DNA of 64,000 bases, from the NCBI RefSeq assembly GCF_002776525.5, contig NC_045436.1:164872756-164936755 (forward strand), read 5' to 3'. Position numbers and translations under genes: made by a program. The notes beneath the pieces are model-generated. The model had not been told where the DNA came from and ran no database searches. It worked only from the letters and a program-made list of their open reading frames with translations. This DNA is from Piliocolobus tephrosceles (Eukaryota; Chordata; Mammalia; Primates; Cercopithecidae). Below are positions 11,890 through 24,264 of the stretch, piece by piece; position 1 is the first letter of the stretch, and every line of letters begins with the position of its first letter.

Positions 11890-12370
11890 GTGTCCAGCAA
11901 CTTGAATATGCTGACACTACTTAGATAAATGAGATACAACCACCTTCCTCAAAGAACTCAAAGGCTGTTGAGGAGACAGACATAAGATCAAATAAATACA
12001 AAATAGTTAAGTGACAGCTATAATAATTGATCCTTTTAGAACAACTGAGAAATGTCATTTAATGCAAGAAGGGAAGGTCAGGGAGCCTTCCTAGAAGAAA
12101 TGATAGCTGTGCCTTATGGACAGATGAAGAATAGCTGATTGCAAGTAGAAATAACAGAAAGGCATCCTAGGTGGAGAAGACCACCACAAAACCAGAGGCA
12201 CATCATTGTGAAATAGTTGATGGATTGCAGTTGTGAGAAATGAGTCTAGGAGTGGAACGACATAGTCATGTTTGTACCTTCATAGGGCATTGCTTAGGAG
12301 TTTATATGAGAAAAATCAGGCTCGAGGTGGAGAACTAAGTTCGGTGCTATTTCAGGAGTTTAGACATTGC
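11890..12370 (-). repeat. L2 LINE fragment
   Basis: Reverse-strand L2: 'ccttcctcaaagaactcaaa', 'gctgttgaggagacagacat', 'aggtcagggagccttcctag', 'cagaaaggcatcctaggtgg' and 'aaaaccagaggcac'. The order of blocks agrees with the 3' half of L2. No frame survives. Confidence 0.6.
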
Positions 12371-12594
12371 TAACAGTTTGGACCAGAATGCTGATCTTTG
12401 GATGAAGTGAAAAACACCAGATTCTATACATATTTTAGAGCTGAAATGTACAGCATTTGGTGATTTGTTGAAAGCCTGGTTGCAGATGGTCCGAGATGCC
12501 TCCAGTGTGGGTGACTGGGTAAGAAAGTGACATATTCAATTCAGATAAGAAGCCCAGATGTGTGTGCTGTTTAGTGTAAAAGATCATGGGCTGA

Positions 12595-12906
12595 GGCCGG
12601 GCGCGGTTGCTCACGCCTGTAATCCCAGCACTTTGGGAGGCCAAGGCAGGCAGATCATGAGGCCAAGAAATCGAGACCACCCTGGCCAACATGATGAAAA
12701 CCTGTCTCTACTAAAGATACAAAAATTAGTTGGGTATGGTGGCACGTGCCTGTAATCCCAGGTACTTGGGAGACTGCAGCAGGAGAATCGCTTGAACCTG
12801 GGAGGCATAGGTTGCAGTGAGCTGGCATCGCGCCACTGCACTCTAGCCTGGCGACAGAGATTCCATCTCAAAAAAAAAAAGAAAGAAAGAAAGAAAGAAA
12901 GAAAGA
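12595..12906 (+). repeat. Alu element (AluS) with (GAAA)n tail
   Basis: Full-length Alu starting 'ggccgggcgcggttgctcac'; its tail has evolved into a GAAA tetranucleotide repeat at about 12881-12906. The 17-bp TSD 'aaaagatcatgggctga' (12578-12594) and 'aaaagattatgggctga' (12907-12923) differ at one base. Confidence 0.96.
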
Positions 12907-12923
12907 AAAAGATTATGGGCTGA

Positions 12924-15459
12924 AAGTTTAACACCTAGCAATGAGGGAAGCATCGGAAATCTGGAAGAATCGGCCAAGCAAGCTGTGAGATGAGCAAGTT
13001 TCAGTAAGGAGATAGCAAATAGGAACATAGAGTTGGGAAGCAATGGCTCCAGGAAACCTACAGAGTGAGATCAAGGATGACATAATGAATCAAATCTACA
13101 TTTAAAGGTGAGGAAGGGTAGGAAGGAACCGTGAGAGATTTAGAGCAACATATCGGGAAAGTTTAGAGATTTCAGAATTTCCACAGTGTCTAATGCAATA
13201 GGACAGTCCAATTTAAAAAAATGTGAAAAATGAGTCACTGAATTTGAAAATTAGGTGATCATAGATATGTGTATCAAAAACTGTTTGCTAGAGTGATAAA
13301 GGGTAAAATCATTTCTAGTTGGCTGCATAGTGAATGAGAAATAGGAGAAATAAGCATAAAATAATATTTCAAAAATTTCTATATAAAGTTTAGGATAAAG
13401 AGGTTGAAGTATAGCTCTCATGGCAGGAGTCTACAGAGGTATGTGTGTCTTTTATTTGGGACTGGACTAAGTCATGTGTCAGTAAAAAATAAGCAACAGA
13501 AAGACTGTTCTATACAATTAGAGAATATGTAAGAGGGGTTGTTTCTTTGTTTTGTTTCATTTTTATGATGAAATGTAGGCCTCAGAAATGTCAATGGAAA
13601 GGGTTTGATAGGGAGGCATTGGAGAAGTTTGTGAAGCTGTTAGGGGCTCAGTCTGGGCAGTTTAGAGGCAGTTATATAATCAAAGAGTGGGAAGGACCAG
13701 TTTTGTGCTCAATGACCGACAACAGTACATGTAAGAGACATGACTGGAAATACCTGCTCTCAAATATTCTGACTTGAAGCCCAATCATTTTGATGCTTCA
13801 GCTAATCAAGGATGCTAGTCATCAACACAGAGCAGTGATGGAGACTGATAAAAAGGATCAGTGGTGACCCCGGTTATTAAGAGGTGACAAGCACAGTCAT
13901 AGGACCCTGGCTGACTTGGTTTTGTCTTCATGAAATATAGCTGGTCTCTGAGTCAGCCAATACCAAAAGTAAATACAAGAGCTTTTCTGGGCTCCTCTTT
14001 GCCTTGCTTTCTTCTGATTCTGCACCAACCTTTAATGGAGCGGTGAACTGATGCTGGAAAAAAAAAACTAGCAAAATTTTGTGTATGAGAAAATCTAGAG
14101 AAGATTCAATGTAAGCATATCAAGAACTCCATTTAGCATTCAAAGTGACAGTTTCATTAGCTCTGTGTCTTTGAAACTTAAAGATGTATATTTATGAGAA
14201 ACCCAATTCATGTTTGCTTGGCTATTTCTTTGGTTGTAATTTAAAATTGATAATGACTAAACAAGATAGAGTCACCTATTCTAGAATTTCTAAAGTCATT
14301 GTATAGTACTTTCAAGGCAATAAATGGAATTATTTTTCTGTAAAATAGCCATTGAAAGAAAGAAAGTTAAACCTATGACTAGGCTTTATTAATTTGCATA
14401 AAAAATTATGGCCTAATTACTTATCTCTGAAATGCCCTGGACAGACTTACAGCTGGGCTGTAAATAAGGAAGAGTCTGACTGAGTGAGGAACAGGTAGCT
14501 TCATCCAAGGCAGGCTCTAATTTTTACTTAAAGTTGGGCCATGTGAACATTTTTTCAAGTCCTAAAACTTGAAGAGGTTTTGGTGCTTTCTCTTTATGTG
14601 GTGAGAATCAATTTTAAATAATAAAGACAAAAATTTCACATGTCCTTCTGATTTTCCTATGATGTTCACATTTTTTTCTTCTGGTATCAAATATCAAATG
14701 CTTTCAAAAGACTCCTTGGGGGCACCCTTTGCTCATGGCCTAAGTATGTGTTTATGAGATTATGCAGCACTAAATAAAGACCTTCCCTACAAGTCATAGC
14801 AGTGGTCAAACACTCTAGGCAGGTGTTTCGGCACCAAAAGCCAGCTCTTGTTCCCAAGAAGGCTTCTACCCCTCTTCTTTCCTTTCATAATGCCAAACCT
14901 GTACTGGAGAGGAGAACAGACACCAAGGACATTACCCCTTTTCCCTTCAGCCAACAGATCAGCATACTGATCTAAGATCATGCCCTAGACAGTTCTGAGT
15001 CCTCAGAGTAGCCACAGGGCAGACACGCAGAGTAACTATTATTCATATTGCGACCTGCACTCTGCCTTTAATAACTGTGGTTTATTACTAGCCATTTTTC
15101 AGGTACCAGCCTCTGGCTAAATTTTATTTTATTTTACTTTGTGCTCTGTGGGACATGGTGAGGGATTGAAAAATAAACAAGAAGCACGCCTTTTCCATCC
15201 TGTTGCTTGTGGATGAGCTCAGGATACAGACATATGCAAATAATACAGGAGAGTGAAGGGATGAGTGAAGACTCATAGGATATGGAGAGTATTGTACAGT
15301 CCGAGTATGGACATCGTAATCCTCTCCCTGGTAAATTAGAATTTTGGAATTATTTTTTGTACTTACTAGAGTACTGGACTCAGAGTAAATGTTCAGTGTT
15401 TGTAGAAGGAGTAAAGTTATGATTGATTTATAAATAGAGTCATATAGCAGTCCACCTGT
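12924..15459. other. Long stretch with no recognised gene or repeat
   Basis: About 2.5 kb without a confident assignment. 12950-13700 has the texture of degenerate reverse-strand L2 sequence but cannot be called firmly. Frames are short; the 76-codon frame at 13547-13777 has no recognisable domain. Confidence 0.4.
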
Positions 15460-15580
15460 ATGCATGATGAAATCTTTAGGACAGGGCCTTTTTTTAGGAA
15501 AAAAAAAAAAGTATCTCTTAATCTTAGTACCTGGTATCTTAAAGATCTGGAATAAATGTTTGCTAAATGAATAAATGATT
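15460..15580 (+). repeat. L2 LINE 3' end fragment with A-run
   Basis: 'cttagtacctggtatcttaa' plus 'ggaataaatgtttgctaaat' resembles the L2 3' terminus. An inserted 'ttttttt agg aaaaaaaaaaaa' block precedes it. Confidence 0.45.
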
Positions 15581-15839
15581 GGCGCAATCTCTCTTCAACC
15601 CATTTTCTACGCTGTGGTTGCATTAGGTAGTCCCTCCTGAATCTAAGGGCTGAAGTTCTGCCAGGATGGAAACAGCAGTTCTTTAATCCTGTTATAGGCT
15701 CAGGACCAACTTTATGACAGGCAGCCCCTTTTCCTTCAGCACCACTTTGTCTTCTATGAAAAGATTACAAAGTATAGTGATCCTTGTTAAAAGAATCCTT
15801 TGAATAACAGTTCAATAGAGTAGATACTGTTAGCTCCAA

Positions 15840-15866
15840 TTTGTAGGTTAAAAAAAAAAAAAAAAC
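15840..15866. repeat. Poly(A) tract
   Basis: A-run of about 17 bases after 'gtaggtt' at the edge of a MIR-like fragment ('gttagctccaatttgtaggt'). Confidence 0.8.
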
Positions 15867-15904
15867 TGTATCTTTCATATGATCAAGAATCTTGCAGGAA
15901 AGAA

Positions 15905-16035
15905 ACTTAAGCCTTGTATCCCAGTTTTCTCATGTATAACCTGGGAATCATAAGACCTCCACCATTACAGTTGTTAAGTGAATTAAAAATTACATTCACA
16001 AAGTGCCTAAACACTATCAGATACATTGTTGATGC
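15905..16035 (+). repeat. MIR SINE fragment
   Basis: 'cccagttttctcatgtataa', 'cctgggaatcataagacc' and 'acaaagtgcctaaacactat' follow the 3' half of forward MIR. Confidence 0.6.
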
Positions 16036-16229
16036 TCATGAAGAGGTGTGAGTCATGAGGACAGCAGCCAAAGTCGGTTGAGTATGGCTGGTTTGAGGAA
16101 AGTTTGGATAGATGTGGTAGGAGAAGAACTGAGATTATTGGTTGGTGCAGGATGAAAAAATTTTATGGAAGCCACAGAAAAGGACTTTTGAGTCATTAGA
16201 GCTTCTGTAGTTGCATCTGCTAAGAAAAA

Positions 16230-16680
16230 CTGCATGGAATTTCTATTTACTTGTAAGAGAAACTATAGTTTATGTCAAATATTGGAGAGTTGTTATAGGA
16301 TATTTTACAAAGAGGTGACACGATAAGATTGTTCTTGTTAGAAGTTTCCTTTAAGGCAGTGTAGAGAATTGGGGTGGAAAACTTAGACAGAAATAAGAAT
16401 GGTCTAGATAGAGGTAGTAGAATTAGGTATGGAGATATCTTGACACATTTCTAAGAGGTAGGATTGACAGGGTTTTGAGTTTGTTAGGAAATGGAGATAG
16501 TTTGAGTGTCTCAGATTACCTCCATGTTTCTATTCAAGGAACAGCATTTGGCAAGCACTCAGAAGCTGGTTTTAAGAGACAATCATGACAACATCAATTT
16601 TGGACATGTTGAGTTTGAAATGCCTGTGAGCTATTTGGATAGAGATACCTCACCGACTTCCTCATTCTCCCCATCAACCT
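16230..16680 (-). repeat. L2 LINE fragment (ORF2 part)
   Basis: Reverse-strand L2 blocks: 'tagataggtagtagaat'-like sequence, 'ttctaagaggtaggattgac', 'cagattacctccatg', 'ttttggacatgttgagtttg' and 'tatttggatagagata'. This corresponds to the reverse-transcriptase-coding part of L2, now full of stops. It stops at the following LTR, and L2 of the same orientation resumes at 17380. Confidence 0.6.
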
Positions 16681-16707
16681 CTACAACAAGCATTTTTTAG
16701 TCTCTCT

Positions 16708-17158
16708 AGTTAGTGGAATAGTGTCTCTCAAAAATGTATGTTCACCCAGAACCTATGAATATGACCTTTTTTGGAAATAGAGTCTCTTTAGGTGCAATCA
16801 AATTAAGATGAAGTCATATTGGATTTGGTTGGGTTTTGAATCCAATGACTGTGTCCTCAAGGGACATTTGGAGACATGGAGACATGGAAGAGATGGACAT
16901 ACACAGGGAACAAGGTCCTGTGAAGATGGAGGCAGAGACTGGAGTGATGTTGCTCAAAGTCAGGAAATGCCTGGAGTCACTAGGAGATGAAGAGGCAAAG
17001 AATAATTTTTCCTTAAAGCTTTTAAAGGAAGTACATGCTTGCTGACACCTTGATTTCAGACTTCTAGCCTCCAGGGCTGTGAGAGAATAAATTGGCAGTT
17101 GTTTTAAATAGCCGAGAGAATGGTCATTTGTCAAGGCAGCTCTATGAGTATAATACAG
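16708..17158 (+). repeat. MaLR LTR (MLT1 type)
   Basis: Forward MaLR LTR: 'cacccagaacctatgaatat', 'ttggaaatagagtctcttta', 'gatggaggcagagactggag', 'gctgacaccttgatttcaga' and 'gcctccagggctgtgagaga'. Frames of 125 (minus) and 69 (plus) codons in it are not genes. It sits between L2 fragments. Confidence 0.7.
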
Positions 17159-17164
17159 CCTCCT

Positions 17165-17345
17165 TCCTCGCTTTATTTTTCTCCATAGCACTTAGAGCCA
17201 TGTGATAAACTACTTATATTTTTTACTTATTTTTTGTTTATTTCTCCTCGCTGAAACTTAAGCTCCATGATGATAGAAATTTTTATCTTTAAAAAAACAT
17301 TCACTGTTGTATCTGCAATGACTGCACAGTGTGTGGATTAAAGAG
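17165..17345 (+). repeat. L2 LINE 3' end fragment
   Basis: 'tttttctccatagcacttag', 'acttaagctccatgatgata' and 'actgttgtatctgcaatgac' are the L2 3' untranslated end, here in the orientation opposite to both L2 neighbours. Confidence 0.65.
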
Positions 17346-17379
17346 AGAAGCAAATCAATGACAAAACTCCCAGGAATAT

Positions 17380-17720
17380 AAATATTTAAATTTAAGGGTG
17401 AGTGAAATAAGGAGAGTCCAAGAACAGATAGGCAAAAAGTGGCCAAAGATTTGATAGAGGAAAACCAGGAGGGTGTTGTGTCAATAAATCAAGATAGGGG
17501 AGAAATTCAAGGAGAGAATCATCTCCAGTGGCACATGATATGGAATGATCTAGTGAATTGAGAATAGATATAGAAATTCATAGGTGAGGTGGCCACCATG
17601 CTACATAGGTTAAAGAACATATTGTTTTGTTTTGATAAGATGTAGGAGGAGCGGACTGAATATGTGGCTATGTGTGTTTATGAGGCAGAAAAACATGGAC
17701 AGGAGGAAATCGGAGGACAA
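17380..17720 (-). repeat. L2 LINE fragment (ORF2 part)
   Basis: 'gataggcaaaaagtggccaa', 'gaggaaaaccaggagggtgt', 'tgtgtcaataaatcaagata' and 'aattgagaatagatatag' match the reverse strand of the L2 reverse-transcriptase region downstream of the block at 16230-16680. The two may be halves of one element. Confidence 0.55.
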
Positions 17721-18624
17721 GAACTCCAAGTAAAATTATTTTATAAACTTCAGCTTCACTTTAAATTTTTACATCAATTATATCATCACTTCCTAGATTT
17801 GTCTTCTATGACTTTTGCTATTTATATAGGAAATGTCTTTTTTGTGCATGTTTTCATACTTCAGTAAAGTACCTGCTTCTGATCCTTGAGGTGACATAAC
17901 TTTACCAAAACCTTTTTTCACTTCAATGCACACATGCAAATAGATGTGTGGAAATATATCACACTGGTTGAGAAGAGCCAATGGATAGAATGGCCAATCA
18001 TCCATTTTGCTGGAACTTAGGGTTTTTCCAGTACATGGAAGTTCGATAAAATGCCAAGAGACCCTGAACAAACCAGAATGGGTAGCCACCCTACTTGTGA
18101 ACATTATGACGTAATTTCAATTCAGAACTGGGTAAATGTCTTTCTTTTTCTCTTTTTCAGCTAGACATGGTATCTAAAGTTATGGCAAAAGAAGGAAATG
18201 AAGAATCAAATCCATATAATTTTAGCTTAAAGTAACAATTGTTTGGGCTAATATTTTGAACATTTACTAATGTTGAGTATGCCAGATTTTACTTTGAAAT
18301 TGTTTTAAAATATAAGAAATTGTGGATAATCACAAGTTAAAGTGTGATATACACAAAACCATGTAATGATAGTCCAACTTCTGCATTACCCCTTTGGAAA
18401 GTCTTCATAAATTTAGCACCTTCTATTGGTAGATTTAGGTGCTTCTCTATGGATTTCCACAGTATTCTCATTAACTTAGAACGTTTACTTATCAGATTAT
18501 ATTATCAATACCTATTTACTTGTATGTATCCACAACTATAATAGGAAATTTTATTTAACAACTCTTATATGTTTACTAGGCATTTAATAAACACTGATAC
18601 AATTAGCTTGTTTATACTCTATTT
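17721..18624. other. Unassigned sequence with a splice-acceptor-like site
   Basis: No repeat recognised. A pyrimidine tract ending in CAG at 18160 is followed by 24 open codons and TAA (see findings). Nothing else notable. Confidence 0.45.
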
Positions 18625-18925
18625 TTTATTTTTTTTTTCTTTTGAGACAGAATCTCACTCTGTCACCCAGGCTGGAATACAATGGCATGATCTCAGTTCA
18701 CTGCAACCTCTGCCTTCCAGGTTGAAGCAATTCTCCTGCCTCAGCCTCCTGAGTACCTGGGATTACAGGCACCTGCCATCATGCCCGGCTAATTTTTGTA
18801 TTTTTCGTAGATACAGGGTTTCTCCATGTTGGCCAGGCTGGTCTTGAACTCCTGACCTCAGGTGATCCACCTACCTTAGCCTCCCAAAGTGCTGGGATTG
18901 CAGGTGTGAGCCACCATGCCTGGTC
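18625..18925 (-). repeat. Alu element (AluS)
   Basis: Reverse-strand full-length Alu from a T-rich tail ('tttttttttcttttgagaca') to the head 'ccaccatgcctggtc'. 'ggccaggctggtcttgaact' is the S-type left-monomer sequence. No clean TSD seen. The 92-codon frame over it is an Alu artefact. Confidence 0.93.
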
Positions 18926-19189
18926 ATCTACTTTGTATTTTTATAAACAATAGTTCCAATACTTAAGCTATGAGGATTTCTCAAAATTCCAGTGATGCAA
19001 ACACATAATTTTAAAAGCAAACCCTATATTTTGCCATATAAGTGAACTATATAATGGCCTGACAATTTTTTCTTATTTATTTCTTTGTATTAATGTATAT
19101 TATAGCAAAATAGTTAAAATTTATTTATGTTAAATTTTTTACAAGCTAAAAGTTGAATCTGTATTTAAGCATATTTTGACAAGTACACT

Positions 19190-19607
19190 TTTTAAAAATA
19201 AATTTCCTTGTGTATATCTGAGGTTTACAAGTTATGGAATACCTGCAGATAGTAAAATAGTTACTATGGTGAATCAAATTAATGTATCTATCATCTCGCA
19301 TAGTTATCTTTGGGTGGGGGTTGGGGAAAAAGCAGCTAAAATCTACTTATTTAACAAAAATCCTTAACCTAATACACAAGACTATTATAGTCTTCTATGT
19401 TAGACTATTGTAGACTATTAATTATCGTCTTGTGTTGTACATTAGACCTCTAGACTTGTTCATCCTACCTGTGTGCTACTTCATATACTTTGACCTTCAT
19501 CTCCTCATTTTTTTCCCCACCCAACATCCCTGGGAACCACTTATTGTCTATCTCTGCATATTTGACCTTCTTTTTTAAGATTCTACATTAAGTGAAATCA
19601 TGCAGTA
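19190..19607 (-). mobile_element. L1 LINE (L1MB type), 3' portion
   Basis: Minus-strand 3' UTR of an old L1: 'gtatctatcatctcgcatag', 'ttgttcatcctacctgtgtg', 'cctgggaaccacttattgtc' and 'taagtgaaatcatgcagta'. It is interrupted exactly at a TA by the Tigger-like element and continues at 19959. The order of blocks fits L1MB as recalled. Confidence 0.75.
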
Positions 19608-19958
19608 CAGTCATGAGCCTCATAATGATGTTTCAATCAATGATAAGCCACATATATGATGGTAGTCCCATAGGATTATAATACCGTATGTTTACTGTAC
19701 ATTTTCTATTTTTAGATAACTTTGCATGCACAAATACTTCCCATTGTGTTACAATTGTGTACAGTATTCACTACAGTAATAGACTGTTCAGGTTTGTGTC
19801 CTGAGAGCAATAGGCTATACCACATAGACTAGTTGCGTAGTAAGATATACCATTTCAGCTTGTGTAAGTCCACTCTGTGTTGTTTACATGATGACAAAAT
19901 CAGCCAATGATGTTGCGTTTTTCAGAACATAGCCTTGTCGTTAAATGATACACAACTC
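19608..19958. mobile_element. Tigger-like non-autonomous DNA transposon
   Basis: A 351-bp element with imperfect inverted termini, left 'cagtcatgagcctcataatg' and right ending 'gttaaatgatacacaactc', flanked by TA at 19606-19607 and 19959-19960. Removing it and one TA restores the L1 phrase 'gcagtatttttctta'. TA duplication fits Tc1/mariner-Tigger MITEs. I could not name the subfamily. It has no transposase frame. Confidence 0.7.
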
Positions 19959-22925
19959 TATTTTTCTTACTATCTGGCGTATTTTTCAGGTACATCCATG
20001 TTGTGGCAAATGGCAGGATCGCTTTTTTTATGGCTGAAGAATATTCAGTGTGTGTGTGTGTACCACATTTTCGTTATACATTTATCTGTCAACCCGACTC
20101 TTAGGTTGTTTCCATATGTTGACTGTTGTGAATAGATGCAATGAGCATGGGAGCGCAGATGTCTTTACAAGGCTTTTTATCACCTTTGGTTACATACTCA
20201 AAAGACAAATTGCTGGGTCAATTCCCAAAAAAGGTATTGTTGGATCATTACTGGTCTATTTTTTATTTCTTTAGGAACCTCAACACAGTTTTCCATAATG
20301 ACTACACAAGCCTACATTCCTACCAACAGTGTTCTATATTTCCCTACACCTTCACCAGCAGTAACCTCTTGTCTTTTTTTTAATAAGAGCCATCCTAATG
20401 GGCATAGGGTGGTATTTCACAGTGGTTTTCATTTGTGTTTCCCTAATGATGAATGATGTTGTATACCTTTTCATCTCCTGTTAGCCATTGTTATTTCTTC
20501 TTTGGAGAAAGGTATGTTCAGGTCCCTTGCCTGTTTTCAATTGAGCTGTTTGTTGTTTCTGTTACTGATTTGTAAGTGTTCTTCACAAATGTTGAATATT
20601 AGCCTCGTATGAGATATGCTCTGTGAAAATATATTTCCCAGTCTATACGTTGCCTTTTTATTTTGTTGATTGTTTCCTTTACTATGCAGACACTTTTTAG
20701 TTCGATGTAGTCCCATTTATTTATTTTTGATTCCGTAGCCTAAGCTTTTGGTGTAATATCCAAAAATCATCTCCAAGGCCAATATCAAAGAATTTTCCCC
20801 CTATGTTCTTCTCTAGGAGTTTTATGGTTTCACATCTTACGTTTAGGTCTCCTATCTATTTTGAGTCCATTTTTGTATATGGTGCAAGCTAAGGGTCCAA
20901 TTTCATTCTTCTGCATATTGCAATACAATTTTCCCAGAATCATTTATTGAAGAAACTATCTTTACTTCAGGGTGTCCTCTTGGTACCCTTGTTGAAAATT
21001 AGTTAACAGTTTCTGGCTCTCTATATTCTGTTTCATTGATCCACATTTTTGGTTTCATGCCATTTGTATACAATTTTGATTAACTTTGCAATATAATTTT
21101 AATTTAGGAAGTGTGATGCCTCAAGCTTTGTTTTGCTTTCTAATTGTTCCTTTGCCTATTCTGTTTTTATGTGTCTATGATTCCATACGAATTTCAAGAA
21201 TTTTTTTTCTATTTCTGTGAAGAATATCCTTGAAATTTTGATAGAAATTGCGTTGAATGTGTATATTGCTTTGGGTAGTACAGATATTTTAACATTATTA
21301 AATTTTTATGAACACAAGATATCATTCCATTTATTTGTGTCATCTTCAACTTTTTCATCAATGGTTTATAGTTATCGGTGTACAAATCTTTCACCTTTTG
21401 GTTAAATTTATTTCTGTTTTTCATGCTTTCATAAATGGTATTTTTAAAATTTTTTTTTAAGATATGTTGTTATTAGTGTATAAAAATGCTACTGATTTTT
21501 CTATTTTGATTTTTGTATCCTTCAAGTTTACTGAATTAAGTTATTCTGTCAGTTTTTTGTGGAATCTTTAGGGTTTTCTACATAAGGGATTATATCATCT
21601 GCAAATAGAGATAATTTCACTTGTTCTTCTTTCTGACTTATATGCTTTTTATTTCTTTCTCTGGTCTGATTGCTCTTGCTAGTACGTCCAATACTATGTG
21701 GAACAGAAGTAGCAAAAGTGGTCATTCCTGCTTTGCACTGGATCTTAATGAAAAAGCTTTTAATTGTTTCCCATTGATTATGATGTTATCTGTGGATTTT
21801 TCATAAATCGTCTTTATTATATTATGTTAAGAAACTTTCTTTGTATACATAAACTGTTAAGAGTTTTTTATCAGGAAAGGGTATTGAACTTTGTCAAATG
21901 CTTTTTCTGTGTCGATTGAGATATGCGTTTTTTATCTTTCATCCTGTTAATGTGATGTGTCACATTGTTTCATTTGTGTATATTAAACCAGCCTTGCATG
22001 CTAGGGATAAATCCTACTTGGTCATGATGTATAATCTTTTTGATGTGATGTTGAATTTTGTTTGTTAATATTTTATTGAGAATTTTTCGATCAATGTTCA
22101 TCAGAAATAATGGCCTATAGTTTTCTTTTTTGTGGTATCATTGGCTTAGGTATCAAGGTGATGCTTGCCTTGTAAAATGTTTTTGCAGGTAGTTCTTCTA
22201 CTTCTATTTGTTGGGAGAATTTAAATATTGGTAATACTTCTTCTTTGAATGTTTAGTAGAATTCATTCCTGAAGCCATCTAGTCCGGGGCTTTTATTTGT
22301 TGCAAGATTTTAAATTCATATTTCAATCTCTTAATTTTTATTGGTCTGTTCAAGCTTTCTATTTCTTCCTGATTAAATATTGCACATAATTGTTTATAAT
22401 AGCCCTTTATAATCATTTTTATTTCTGAAGTTTCCATTGCAATATTTCTACTTTTATTTCTGATTTTATTTATTTAAGTCTTTTTCCTTAGGTAGTTAGG
22501 AGTTTGTGAATCTTGTTTGCCTATCCATACAACTAATTCTTGGTTTTACTATTTTTAAATGGTTTTTCTGCTCCCTTTTATTTTGTTCTGGTCTTTATTA
22601 TTTTCTTTTTTCCACTAACTTTGGGTTTAATTTGCTTTTCTTTTTTTTAGTTTCTTGAGACATATTGTTAGGCTATTTGTTTGCAATCTACCTTCTTTTT
22701 TAATGTAGGCATTTATTGTTATAAACTTTTCTCCTGGAACTGTTTTTGCTGCATCCCATAGGTTTTGATATGTTGTGTTGTCATTTGTTTCAAAATATTT
22801 TTTAACTTCCCTTTTGAGTTTTTCTTTAACTTATTGGTCATTTAGGAGCATGTGGTTTAATTTTCATGTATTTGTGGATTTTCCAAGGTTTCCAATGTTA
22901 TTGATTTCTAGTTTCATATCTTGGT
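19959..22925 (-). mobile_element. L1 LINE (L1MB type), ORF2 region, decayed
   Basis: About 3 kb of minus-strand L1 continuous with 19190-19607. The reverse-transcriptase region is recognisable on the plus strand as 'ggcaggatcgcttttt', 'ggttgtttccatatgttgac', 'gttttccataatgactacac', 'tgatgtagtcccatttattt', 'gattgctcttgctagtacgt' and 'aaatcctacttggtcatgat'. It ends near 'gatttctagtttcatatc', so the 5' half and ORF1 are missing. No frame exceeds 80 codons: an inactive 5'-truncated copy. Confidence 0.85.
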
Positions 22926-23946
22926 AAATCAAGGTAGGATAGGAAGAATAAAATACAAAAAAAAAAAGAAACTATCTTAGAAAATTTGTATTGGTCTGTT
23001 TAGATGATCAATGAGTAGTCCCAATAAGGATAATATAATTTATAGATTGTATGTAGTTTTATAGGTGATATTAAAAATGCCATATATTTTTTATACTCTG
23101 AAAAAATGCATTTATTTGAACACATTTATGCCTCTAATTGTTCTTTGTGTCCAATTTCACACAGACACATATCCATGAAGTAATTTGCTTTTATTCTATT
23201 ATTTCCTACCATTCCTCCTAGAATTGAATAAATTAGTCCCCTAGAAATAAATTATGTCTTCAAGATTAACAAGCCCTAGAAACAATAGGCATTTTAATTA
23301 ACAGTGCTTAGACAAAAATAGTTCGGGTAGATGTTGTTACATTGTTGTCTAGCTCTAAAAATACACTTTTAAAAATCTAGATAAATGTAGCATTTATGAT
23401 GACAGTGTTACTATTCAGTTGTATACAACATAAACGGTATAAGGACATAATGACTAAACCCCACACATATTTTAATTTAAACTGTAACACATACTAAATA
23501 CAAATAGTTAGAATTCAGTCTCAAATCTTCCTCCAGAATTTAAAATCCTAGCAAGAAAAAATATTTTTTGCCTTTTCTTTTTTAAATTTTGTTGGGGGGG
23601 GGGGTAAAGTTACTCCATGAAAGGATTAATGTTAAATCAAGAAAATATCTTTTTACTTTTGATCAACTATTATCACATTTCAAAGAACTACAAATGTAAA
23701 CCATTATGGTCTTCAAAATATTTTAAGGTAGAGATAAATATCCTTGAATTTTCTAAATATTATAGTCCTGGCAGCTGCATGCACTATTATAGCTGCAAAG
23801 AAAACAGCGATTTAAATATTTTATTCCCACACACTTCTTTTTCTTTTGCCACTCCCTGAAATAATAACTCACTTTCACCGATAAGGGTCATTTAGCCACA
23901 TTCCTAAAATAAAACCAGCAAGAATATCTTCAGAAAACTTCAAAAA
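22926..23946. other. Unassigned AT-rich sequence with G11 run
   Basis: No gene recognised. An A-run lies near 22959-22970 and a run of 11 G at 23594-23604. Otherwise unassigned. Confidence 0.5.
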
Positions 23947-24264
23947 GGGCAAGGCGCGGTGACTCATGCCTGTAATCCCAGGACTTTGGGAGGCCAAGGC
24001 TGGCAGATCACGAGGTCAAGAGCTCGAGACCAGCCTTGTCCATATGATGAAACCCTGTCTCTACTAAAGATACAAAAATTAGCCAGGTGTGGTGGCATGC
24101 ACCTGTAGTTTTAGCTACTTGGGAGGCTAAGTAGGAAGAATCGCTTGAACTCAGGAGGCGGAGGTTGCACTGAGCCGAGATCACACCTGCACTCCAGCCT
24201 GGGTGACAGAACATGACTTGAGACTCCATCTCAAAAAAACAAAAACAAAACAAAACAAAAAAAA
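23947..24264 (+). repeat. Alu element (AluS)
   Basis: Begins 'gggcaaggcgcggtgactca', has both monomers, and a tail of (CAAAA)n type ending near 24264. An insert 'catgacttga' lies between 'gacaga' and 'gactccatctc'. TSD not clear. Confidence 0.92.

Noticed and set aside
16814..17191. 125-codon minus-strand frame
   Set aside because: It is antisense to a MaLR LTR with no retroviral protein motif.
19959..22925. Possible intact L1 reverse transcriptase
   Set aside because: The ORF2 region is broken by many stops and frameshifts and its 5' half is missing.
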